Origin: Phoronis australis
Taxonomy: Eukaryota; Phoronida; Phoronidae
Assembly (NCBI GenBank): GCA_002633005.1
Contig: NMRA01000491.1
Coordinates: 292,462-325,995, forward strand
Length of the DNA: 33,534 bases
Direction: 5' to 3'
The notes under the pieces are model-generated. The model was not told the DNA's origin. It ran no database searches and saw only the letters and a list, made by a program, of their open reading frames with translations. The translations under genes were made by a program, and so were the position numbers. Below are positions 10,648-20,800 of this stretch, in pieces (the stretch's first letter is position 1; each line of letters starts with the position of its first letter).

Positions 10648-10968
10648 ATGGACTGTCTCTTAAATTGCGTGGTTGTATACATGTACTTGAATGTTATTTT
10701 AGTAAGCGGTCTCAACGCAGAAGAACATCTTCAGAATATACGAAACTTACTCCTACCAGCGTTTGCAAGACAATGGAATAAAATGTCGCTTGGAAAAATG
10801 CTCATTTGGTCAGCAAACTGTAGAATATTTAGGTCACATGCTTTCACGTGATGGCATTAAAAAGGTAACAAAGTTGATGCTGTTTTGAAAATGCCAGCCC
10901 CATCAGATGTTTCCCATCTACGTTCGTTCCAATTTTACAGAAATTCATTCCGAACTGATCTACCTTGA
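10648..10968 (+). pseudogene. Ty3/gypsy reverse transcriptase remnant
   Basis: The C-terminal half of a gypsy reverse transcriptase in three frames: VVVYMYLNVILVSGLNAEEH with LQNIRNLL; then KCSFGQQTVEYLGHMLSRDG with IKK; then NKVDAVLKMPAPSDVSHLRS with FQFYRNSFRTDL. The position of the catalytic Tyr-x-Asp-Asp box reads YLNV, so both metal-binding Asp residues are lost. The piece breaks off at the tail of an inserted LINE. It belongs with the integrase and LTR at 12088-13163. Confidence 0.85.
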
Positions 10969-10970
10969 TT

Positions 10971-12087
10971 ATTTTATTTATTTATTTATTATAGTGACAT
11001 AAGGGTACCAGTAAATACAATCAAAGACAAATTATTCACCACACCCCCCCAGCCTCAATGGGCTTACTCAGTCACCTAATAATATTTAAACCATTACATA
11101 ACAAATTGCACAAGCTCAAATATGACCACTTCAGACTAGTTTATAAACAAACAATTACTTCTAACCTGCAAAGCGTCTTGAATGAATTTCGCTAGACCTT
11201 TCAAGTTATTTTGGAATATTTGAGGTAGGGCAGAACGCCGTAAAAAATATGGTCGAATGTGAGTATATTTTTCACAATCAAAAATGAAATGAACTTCATC
11301 TTCAATTCCTTTTTTACAAACACGACAAATCCGTTCATTCACAGGAATTCCGAAGTACCGCCCCACCTCAACCTCTAATGGTAGAATACCTGCTCTCAAT
11401 CGAGCTATGACGGACCTCTGAGACACCGGCAGACGTAAATACTCTTCTACACAATAGTCATTCTTAATAGATCTATATAAGTACAGTTTTGGTTTCTCAG
11501 TGATTATTTTTAACCAATTTAACTCTTCTAACTGGAACCTGAATGTTCTGAAGTTTTCGAGAGACACAACTTGTTTGTTCCTGAAATTTTCTAAAAAGTC
11601 GCACTTCTCCATAATTTTAAATATTGAACTTGACCAGTTGCAGTTCCGATGTTTAAGGTCCCATAAAAAGACTTTTTTTGCAATTCTGCTTTCATCCATT
11701 AGAACTAAACGATTCCAGAGCCGTAGCATATTTTCCTGTTGTTTGTAGTGTGAATTTGGCCAACCCGAGTCGCCATAAAGTACTGCATTGGCAGCATACT
11801 TGTGGACCCCTAAAAATATACGTAGAGCTCTCGTTCTGATCATTTCACATTTGGAGTATTGAGAGTATCCCCAAATTCCAGATCCATATTCTAGAATTGA
11901 AGCTACGGACATTTCAAAACATTTACTGTAACTGTTGAAACCCATGTTACCAATATGTTTGTACTTGCTCACCAGAGCTCCCAACGCTCTGGACGCGGAG
12001 TCCGCCAGTATCTCAGCTGTCAAACTAAAATCCATAAACTCATTCAGAGTTACACCCAAATACTTATAACATTCTTTTAAATTCACA
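10971..12087 (-). pseudogene. 5'-truncated LINE: reverse transcriptase C-terminus and 3' tail
   Basis: A 316-codon minus-strand frame (12086-11136) is intact. It starts inside the reverse transcriptase thumb (ECYKYLGVTLNEFMDFSL), continues through SASRALGALVSKYKHIG, ASILEYGSGIWGYS and RALRIFLGVHKYAANAVLYG, and ends with a zinc-binding CRVCKKGIEDEVHFIFDC motif followed by EKYTHIR. A 3' untranslated stretch of about 140 bases and an (ATAA)n tail (10971-10993) follow. The intact frame and tail indicate a fairly young, 5'-truncated insertion. The upstream endonuclease and catalytic reverse transcriptase parts are absent. The clade is probably CR1/L2-like, but this is not certain. Confidence 0.88.
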
Positions 12088-12990
12088 ATGCGATTGTACC
12101 CATGTATACAGCCATCATGTTCACTGTCAACAAAAACAAAAACGGAATTGCTTGCAATTGAAAGAGACTTTGAGCATTTTGGTTATCATAGCACAATAGT
12201 AACTGATAATGCAGCAACATTTCACTTTGAAGAATTACAGGCTTGGTGCCAAGAACGTGGTATTGTAAACCTTACAGGTGCCCCCTACCATCCAGCTACA
12301 AATGGAGCTGCAGAGCGTTAGGTACAGACTTTCAAGCAATCTTTGCGGAAATCTGCTTTGTCGCCAAAAGCAGCGTTACAAGAGTTTTTATTGTGATATC
12401 GTCGTACACCTCTAGATTCTGGTTATTCTCCAAGCGAATTATTTAATGGAATACTATTTCGTTGTAACTTAGACAGCTTACGTCCTTTACCTGCTCATGT
12501 AGCGCAAGGGAAGCAGTCAAGAAATGCTGCGAAACCCCAAAATTGCAGAGTCCTATCAAACGGCGTCAAAGATTCATATGTATACCATTGGAATGCCATG
12601 TTATGCCTTGTGCTATGGGTCTTGTCAAAGTAGGGACCTCGCTGGGTACCTGCTGTTGCGACCCGAGTTATGGGTCCACGTTCTGTCAAAGTGAAAGTCA
12701 TGCCAAGTGGTCCAATCTGGCATCGTCATACGATCAGTTGAGACCAAGGTATTGTTCTGAAGAAGATACAGATCCTGGAGATACCACATTTTTGGAGAAT
12801 CTGATACAAATGACAGACAAGCAAGGAATGAAGAGAATTCAACTAAGGCAACAGAGATGCAAACGAGAAAATCGGAAAAGAAGAAGCGCCCAAACCCACG
12901 ACTTCCAACAGAAAATGAATATGGGCCACAAACTTGAGAAGGTACGAGAGACTTAAAATAGACAAGCTTTCGCGCAATAAGGTGGGGAGG
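12088..12990 (+). pseudogene. Ty3/gypsy integrase remnant up to the polypurine tract
   Basis: Encodes the integrase core ERDFEHFGYHSTIVTDNAAT then APYHPATNGAAER (12160-12318), with a TAG in place of the next codon. In other frames come VQTFKQSLRKSALSPKAALQ, RRTPLDSGYSPSELF and AHVAQGKQSRNAAKPQ, then a chromodomain-like or SH3-like C-terminus (RWVPAVATRVMGPRSVKVKV, LRPRYCSEEDTDPG). The last residues include NPRLPTENEYGPQ. The motif DN..TF and the final Glu (AAER) mark two of the three catalytic acids; the first is missing with the 5' part. A purine-rich GGTGGGGAGG (12981-12990) abuts the LTR. Frameshifts and stops make it inactive. Confidence 0.9.
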
Positions 12991-13163
12991 TGTTGTGATG
13001 TTATAGTTTTCTATGACATCATCCTTTTGTGACGTCATTCTTATTTCCTGTCAATATATTTTACATTTCTTTTATACGTTTCTACTTCTTTCTATTACAA
13101 AAATATAAAAATTCAAGATTCTACAGGAAATAACAGTAAACAACTCTAAGACCTGTCACAACA
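12991..13163 (+). mobile_element. 3' LTR of the Ty3/gypsy element (173 bp)
   Basis: Starts TGTTGTGA directly after the polypurine tract and ends TCACAACA at 13156-13163. The two ends are perfect 8-bp inverted repeats with the usual TG..CA. A TATA-like AATATAAAA lies inside, near 13100. No matching 5' LTR was seen upstream. Confidence 0.85.
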
Positions 13164-16055
13164 ATCATCAGAACTATTCTGTTGTGTTTGCCATATATGG
13201 TAATGGTCAGCTGTCGGGAGGCTATGATTCTATGAATGACCATTACATACATTGTAATCTTGTTTACTACAGAGATCATCAAAACGTGTGGACGCACCCG
13301 ATGGGTCGGCTACTGGCTCAGCTGACAGCCAAAACAAGTTACTATAAACACAAACAATTTGCTAGCAAAGAAATAATATCACTAATACTATTAAACTTAC
13401 ATATTAAGTAATATGTCATGAATTTCACATATTTCATGGCAATACCAGCAGTTGGCGTAGGTATCTTTGGGGTTCCGATAAAGGTTTCAACTCTGACAAT
13501 CGTTGAGCCCGTCATCCGAGAGGTCAATTTCCTTGACAACCAGAAGGGTACTGTTCAGGAATTTTGGAAAGCAGTCAAATCGAGAATCGGGCAGCCGTCT
13601 TCGACTTCGTTTGCTGGACCTAATATGCTACCACAAGGCTTACCGATAGTTTTGTATAACATTCTTAGAGGAGAATGCCACCCGATTTAATTAGTCTTTT
13701 TACCGTCTTAATGGGTGTATATCCACATCGCCTCTTTTACTGTCAACCTCACATTGCCGAGAGATGTCGCGTTAACCTGTGAGAAAGGTGAGAAACGACA
13801 CAGCGACGTCAGTGGTTCGTGTGCAGAGCGGTGAATGACGCTACATTACATTCCCGCTTGTCCCAACTATGAAGCTACGAAGAAAGCGGGTACAGTGTAT
13901 ATCTTTTTTTTGACTTCCTCGAAAGCCCGAAATGCTTAGGAAGTGACTCGCGGTAGTGAAGAATGAAAGGTAAACTGTTAACAGCAAGTGTGAGGCCGTG
14001 AAACATGTCCGTGTCTCTAGCCGGCATTTCGTCGACAGTGATTTCTCTGACGAATTCCGGCGTACAAAAGAACTATCCATATTTCCGTTGCTGTGCATGT
14101 TCACGGCGCCTCTCTAGTATTTCTTGATCAGTGTATTCCGGTTCGAACTGCTAGCATGTGAAACCTAACGATACCACCCGTGAAGTCTTCGTCGGATGAG
14201 CTCTTGACTAAGTCAGGATTGGCGCTGGGCGAGTTGCCATGTAGACGTTTATTATTCTGCGTTCTGTTTCAAAATGAGTTATTCTCATCCTAACCAATGC
14301 TTATATAAAACTGAAACAAATTCTTTATCACTATATACAATTTGTAATTATCTTTGCAGTATTCGTGAGTGCAAATGTCGAGAAGCAAGCAATGTCGGAA
14401 TAAACCACTGTGTTACCGGCTTTTGATGCTGGCAATAAAGGCACCGAGGCCGTGTGAGCGCTTGCTAATTCAGTATTTTTGCTGACAGAAAGCCGTTGTG
14501 AAACAATTATACGATTTTATATGCTATGGTCACATGTTAGGGGAATCTTTATTTAGTAATACAAATACATTATTCAAATCACTGTTACTGTACAACCTTT
14601 CAAGTGCCCTGGCGGTCTGTGGAAGGGGAACCCGGCTTCGCTGCCCCCGACAAGTAAGTAGATTTTCAGTTTCATGGGTAATTCACATAAATACTTACGT
14701 GCACGTTATTTCTTTGGCTCACTATTATATTTTTTCGTGACTGAAGGTTTAGTTTCCAACTGAAGCTGGATTATGTTCGTACTAGTTCCGGCGGCCGGCC
14801 GCGACGGGCCTGATCGGGTTCAGAGCCACTGGCCGGGATAACAAGCGTTTTGTGTGTTTAGAACTCAAAAAATCACATGTCTAAACAACACAGATCTAAG
14901 TTCTCCAGTCTGTATTTCACGGAAGAATACTTCGAATTTATTTCCGAACAAAACCCTAACTCCTGCTACATCACCTTGGTAAATTTGGTCTGGCTGCCGA
15001 ACTTTGTAAGCTACAGTGTGTCTAAATACCAATATATCCGTAACAGCCAAATAAAACAACTCTTTTTACATGAACTCGGTGTATTTTAAGGGTTTTTCAT
15101 CGAAGTTTGATGATTTATTGGTGACGATGAATTCAAACGATGAGCTGACACCAGTAAAACTGCTGAACAGACTGCGTGTGAAACCAATTACGTCATTGGA
15201 TAATTTCAACACCTCCGTCTGCCGTTATCGAGTAGAACTACTCGATATAAATTGATGCAAAATAGGTTGTTTTCGGGTTTTAAGTGGCAGTTGAGGTTTT
15301 TTTTTGCTGACATTTTGCTTGAAAAATCAGATCTTGGCAGCTTCAAGAGTTTGTTCCACATGGTGCAAACTAAAAGATATCAACAGCATCAATGGCCAAA
15401 GACGTCAAAACCTTACACAAAGTCTATTGAAACCAATGGGTGGCCAGGTCAATTGCAGATGATTCCGTTTCCTGTGTTTTATATGGCCAATATGGGATGC
15501 TTTTAATTAATCCTTTTGTGCATTCAAAAATTGATCAATCTGATGTTGAATGGGACATCACAGGGTTATTCATTCTGGCAATAACCTGGGCTAAAGAGTG
15601 CTAGCTAGTTTCATAAAGAATTTGGCTACTTCCAGTTGTGAGCCATACACCCACACCATCTGCAGTCAGACAGACAGAGCCCAACAAGCTAACGACACGT
15701 TCGGGTGTTGTAATTAAGATGTTGAAAGGCCAACTTGCCCATGAAATGGTAACTCGTTCGTTGTTTTAAGAGATGTTCAGCACTCTCAATATGACTTAGA
15801 TTTCCTTCTAAGAAATTCTGATTCACTAAAACTTGAAGACGTCACATTCATTAGAAAGATTTATTATTCAAGACAAAGCTTTATTTTTATCTAAAAATGA
15901 AAGACAATAAATCCCAGATTCTGACAGTTTTACCCTCAAATTTAACAGTTTTCTTTTTTGGTGAGATGTTGCTGTTTCTACAGAACTCTTTGCCCCGCAC
16001 TCCGCAGTAAAGCAAAGTATAATCAAGAGAATTTATAAAAAAGTTGGAGGCCATT
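13164..16055. other. Intergenic DNA, nothing firmly recognised
   Basis: Contains many short open frames, such as the 90-codon frame at 13418-13690 and the 87-codon minus-strand frame at 13841-14104, without recognisable families. A GC-rich patch (GGCGGCCGGCCGCGACGGG) at about 14790-14810 stands out from its AT-rich surroundings. No N-terminal NCAPD2 exon was found. Confidence 0.5.
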
Positions 16056-16059
16056 TTCA

Positions 16060-16690
16060 TTGCGCAATAAAATTTACAAACTGTTGTCGGTTAGTATTGC
16101 TGAACGTCTCAATTTTGTCTTGATTTTTTATTCATTATTGCCGGTAGGTTTATTGGTGATGTATGATATTTTCTACGTATCTGAGCAACTGGTTATTCCA
16201 GGCTTGCTAATTGTCCTCGTTGATTTTGAAAAGGTGTTCGACTTGGTCTATTGAAACTTTGTACAAAATTTGTTATGTGTTGTTCATGCGTGCACCCAGC
16301 CTAACAATGGGGGCTCGAATTTTCGATAATGTGAACTTTTTACTATGAATTGTGCATTCGCCGAATTTTGGCAGTTCCTGCCTTTGTCTAGTTTTCTACT
16401 TTTCAGATTTTTCTCTGTTTCACCACTTCGCCAAATGGGGGAATCGTTCGACGCCCCCCGCGGGCGCGAATGTTATTAGTCGATGCTGATTTATTTTCAC
16501 TCGGCCAATTATACTTACATGTACTTGTAAAAGGTTTTAAAATGCAATTATTTATGGATGATTTGATATTTCATGACTACCCTTGCCAACTTTGTGTCAA
16601 ATATGCAATCATTCGCAACGACTTTAAATATTTTTGATGGTTTTGACAATTTAAAATCGAGTTTCACTTGCTTTTGAGTAGATTTACAAA
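16060..16690 (+). pseudogene. Second LINE reverse transcriptase remnant
   Basis: Pieces of a LINE reverse transcriptase in order: NKIYKLLSVSIAERLNFVL, then IPGLLIVLVDFEKVFDLVY (the fingers/palm motif around FEKAFD, 16199-16252) followed by a stop. A gap with a GC-rich patch comes next. Further on are VKGFKMQLFMDDLIF (the catalytic Y/F-x-D-D box, here FMDD, about 16527-16572) and FVSNMQSFATTLNIFDGFDN with LKSS. The order and spacing fit a reverse transcriptase with the middle part lost. Several frameshifts are present. It differs from the LINE at 10971-12087. Confidence 0.7.
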
Positions 16691-16699
16691 ACATGACCA

Positions 16700-16975
16700 G
16701 TTACAGTTACTGTTATAGTCTATGGCCAAGAGGGGAATCAAAATATTTTTATTTGCCATCAAACAAGTGGTTATCATTTATCGTAAATACTTTAAATTCG
16801 CTTTAAAAGATTTTGCTTGCCGTTGTTTGATGGTTAGATATTCCTATTTTTGGCATACGTACATGCAACCTTTCAATTCACCACCTAAATAGCCATCTTG
16901 AGATCTTCGACAGTAGTTACCACCAATTTNAATTTGCCACTCAGAATCATCCATTGAACAGGAGCGAATTTAAAA
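16700..16975. other. Spacer with an ambiguous base
   Basis: AT-rich, no gene. A single N at 16930 marks an uncertain base or assembly join. Confidence 0.6.
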
Positions 16976-16979
16976 GGCT

Positions 16980-17003
16980 GCCGCCATTTTTCGAGCATGC
17001 GCA
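16980..17003 (+). promoter_or_regulatory. YY1-like and NRF1-like motif pair, candidate promoter
   Basis: GCCGCCATTTT (16980-16990, a YY1-type site on the complementary strand) is followed four bases later by GCATGCGCA (16995-17003, an NRF1-type half-palindrome). Both motifs are typical of animal housekeeping promoters without a TATA box. The pair lies 600 bases upstream of the first visible NCAPD2 exon, and a possible splice donor (CCT|GTAAGA) follows at about 17013. No start codon or N-terminal exon was found, so the link is inferred. Confidence 0.4.
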
Positions 17004-17009
17004 TAGTTC

Positions 17010-17597
17010 CTGTAAGAGAAAGCAACTGAATCAATGCTACTAATCCCTACGAAATTGGTCTCGGAATTTTCCTCACTAGGAAACGAACTTATTTCTGTGG
17101 CCACAAATAACATCCAGAGCGTTTTCAAGTTTAAAAACGCTTCAGAAAGTCCTTGTTATGGATAGCATAAAACACCATGTACTCAAAGGATTGTGGGATA
17201 CCTGTCACACCCAGTAGACGTACAATATATGTTCTACAGAGATTACATCATAGTACTTACGTGTTTCAAGCATCCAGAAGTTCAGTTTGTCGTAGGTATA
17301 AACAAACAAAGTAGCAGCTACTATATATCAAGTGCCAGCTTTCTAAGCATACGATCGCCCTCTTGACACTTAAAATGGGGTGACTTGAATCTTAGGAATC
17401 TCTGCTGTAGGTGGCTCCAGCATCGATTATTGCTATCTGTAGAAATGTCTAGCTAGCTCTTTCAAAGTTTGACGGCTTTAATCTATGATTATCTTGCAAT
17501 TCCTGCCAAATGTTGAAACCTGTGCCATGGTGGTGAGGAAATTTTTGTTAGTTTTTTTGTGATTTAATTTTTGTAATTAACGATTACTTGTATGCAG
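17010..17597. other. Upstream NCAPD2 intron or 5' region, no coding signal
   Basis: The acceptor of exon a ends this stretch, so at least its 3' part must be intronic. I looked in all three forward frames for the CAP-D2 N-terminus and did not find it. Confidence 0.6.
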
Positions 17598-17803
17598 AGG
17601 TTGTCTTGCAACTGTTGCTATTGATTTCAGCTGTCATTGCTCATGCTAACTCCCTGCCCAGCGTACTTGATGAGACGTCCACGGACGCTGAGCAGCGCCT
17701 GAGTCAGCTTAACGTGGTCAAGATGAACACTTACTTGCTGTGCCAGTTCATGGAGAACTTTGAGGCGGAGGCCACCAAACCATTAGCTGTCCAGACTGGA
17801 AAG
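17598..17803 (+). CDS. NCAPD2: NCAPD2 exon a (first visible)
   Basis: Encodes LPSVLDETSTDAEQRLSQLN and then KMNTYLLCQFMENFEAEA, matching the start of the Cnd1_N region. The acceptor is probably TATGCAG ending at 17597. A second possible acceptor, TTGATTTCAG ending at 17630, would shorten the exon by 33 bases in the same phase. The longer form aligns better with the family helix before HANSLP. The donor is AAG|GTAAAT and the exon ends in phase 0. No start codon lies here, so upstream exons must exist. Confidence 0.87.
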
Positions 17804-20800
17804 GTAAATGAACATCACTGTGATTGTATGCTGCTTGTGACTTTGTCAGTGACACGCTTAAATTTGCAACATCACAAGAGTCTAATCTAGGGAACTGAGA
17901 ATGGATTCCCTGTGACGTGTTGACATTCTGCGACAAAACTTGCTTGCCTGAAATTCTGTGAGATTTTGAGAATTTTGCGTCATAATGTTCACCGTGTAGT
18001 TAGGGCCAGTGTTGCGGTTACAGTTATTTTACGCTGCATCAAACGGTGGTCACTTTCTTCACAAATTGTAAAGTTATGGAATTTGTCACATTGTTATAAC
18101 TGACAAATAGAGTGCCTCGCATGTGTGAATTGACAAAATCACCAAGAAATTGACAATTAAGACTTCTCTGTGATTATTTTGAAAATTTGCGATTTGACAA
18201 ATTGTGTATTGGCAATAAACACGAATCCATTCTCTGAAGGAAAGGTGATATTTTAAAGCCACTTTGTGATTACTAACAAAATAATATGTATGTTTACACT
18301 TTGTAAATACTAACACAATAATATATATGATTGTTTACACTTTGTAAATACTAACACAATAATATATATGATTGTTTACACTTTGTGAATACTAACATAA
18401 TGATATGTATGTCTACATGTCTTTATTATTCTGGTTTACGTGATTATTTTGATGAACAAGTTTTTGAACCAATTGACTGCACATGTACGCAATTTGCACA
18501 GTGAATTTCTTACTAACCAGCCACTGAAAAAATTAAACTTCAAAATTCTTCTTGGATTTCTATTTGATGCTTTCACAAATTTGATGTTGTGTTGAATGAA
18601 TAATTTTTGAAAAGATGTGACGTACTCTCCACAACTGAAAACCTAAATATGTTTGTGGTGCACGAATGTCAATAAACATGATGGAAGTGTGCAGCGAAAT
18701 ACAATGGGGTTAAAAGCCAGTTTTGGTTAAGCCTACTTTAAAGCAATAAAGATATGTTAGCAATGGCAACGATCTTTTTCAAAACTAGTCGCTGTTCTTT
18801 GAAACATGCAATTGGCAATGCAAACATGCTACAAGTGCAGGCAAACAGGTCACGGAGAACACTGGCGTTTTAACGAATATGGTGCTCTTTACAATTCGTT
18901 TTACAAAATTTAACGAAAGTGATTATGAATGTACATCTTCAATGTAGACTTTTTTCTGAGTGAACAACTTTTTCACACTTTCATTACACCATTTGTACTG
19001 CTAGGGCCGTGGTAAATCCAAGAAGAAGGATACTTCCTCTGGCATTGACTGGGAGTATGAACGTGAGCGTGGTGTGCAGGCTCTACTGCAGCTGGTCAAG
19101 TTGAACATCCAGAGACTGTGGGACCCTCCAGTGGCTGAAGAGGAGTTTGTCAAGTAGGATATCAATCTTTTTCTGAACTCGACACTCTATTTGACCTCTT
19201 TCTTGCGGAGAGGGGGGGGGGCAAATTTCACCATATCTTTACATTAGCATTTTGCTATACCTTGCCTATGCAAAGATAAGAGATGATATTTTGAAACCAA
19301 TTTGTCTGCAAGCAGATTTTGTGCGTTTAAAGGCATACATCTTGAATAGTTCAAAGTGACGTAAATGATATATTCAAGTCATTTTTAGAACAAAGGTGTA
19401 ACCTGCGGCACATTGGGAAAAGACCAAAATTGGTTTCTTTTCAAAGTCTTGCATTGAAACATGACTTGGACCTTGTAGAGGCTTAGCTAATCCATTTATG
19501 CAAAGATTAAGGCTAAACTTGGAGCATATTTATTTTTGCGGCCACACTTTGGTCTATTATGCAATAGTATGTATATATACGTTCATACTGTACTGTCCTC
19601 TCCATCATAGGTTTCACTGTTGTTCTGTTTGTTCCAGCCTGGTGACCTGTACTTGCTACAAACTTTTGGAAGACCCAGTCCAGAGTAGATCCAAGACAAC
19701 CAGAGACGTCATATTCCACCTGTTGGGCACGATGGTGAAACGATACAATCATGCCTTAGGTAAAGTTAAGAAAGGGGACATACTGATATGCAAATGTCGT
19801 CACTTTGTAACTCTATTGTTTTTTAGAAGCATTAATTCATGGGAAAATTATATGGAGTATGGCTGAATGATTTGTTTTCTGAAGAATTGTCCGTAATGAT
19901 GAACATTTCACGTATAAAGCAGACGCCCTATACCACCAGTGAAGAGTATTGCAGAAGTGATAATTGTCTTATTGGTGATGCACATGGCAGCAAATTCTAA
20001 AAGCGATTGCCAGTCATGTGTGCCCAGCTTAAGTTTTGTACACTTCGAAAAAATGCTGATAACTGTGGATGATGCCGTAGTCATGTGTGGAAATATGATG
20101 TTTGTATTTATAAAAATGTTTCAAGAAAATGTAATATTTATTGTAATATTATGGATGGAACTCATTTAGTGTTGTTGTTGTTAGACTTGAGGCTTTTCAT
20201 CTTCTACGGAGCAGTTTGTTAATGCTTTGTGTTAACACATAAGTAAATTTTCAAGCGGTTTCTGAACTGAAATTTTATCTTGAGGTTAATGATTTGCTTT
20301 TTTTGTGTCTGCGAAGTTCATTTGTAAGATTTTGATTGTTCTCCGCGCATAACTCTTGTGCTTTGTTCCAATGTACAGGAGCCAGCCTGAAGATCATTCA
20401 GCTGTTACAACACTTTGAACATCTAGCCAGCCCACTGACTCATGCTGTTGAGCTGTTTGTCAACGAATACGGCGTTAAGAGTATAGTGAGTGAAATAATG
20501 AGGTTAGTGAACCCGTTTTGCACTACAAGTCACTCCCATTCTTGTTTTAAGACTTAAAGTATAGATAACTGCTAGAGCTGAACTACAAGCTATTGATAAA
20601 TCTACCTTGAAACGTTTATGCCTAAGAAGTGTAATTAAGCGGCTTATTCTGTATGTCATCTCTCTCCGTATTTGTGGCCTTTTTGTCAGTACTTGTTATC
20701 TTGGCTCAGCTTTTCACGCAGGAAGAAATTGAAAAGGTGCAAGAAAACTATGCTGTACGCACATTCACATTTCAGGGAGATAGGCCGCATGGACTCCAAG

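Noticed and set aside
11500-11748. 82-codon plus-strand open frame
   Set aside because: Shadow of the minus-strand LINE reverse transcriptase frame.
13418-13690. 90-codon plus-strand open frame
   Set aside because: No recognisable family and no flanking signals. Opposite-strand frames of similar length overlap it.
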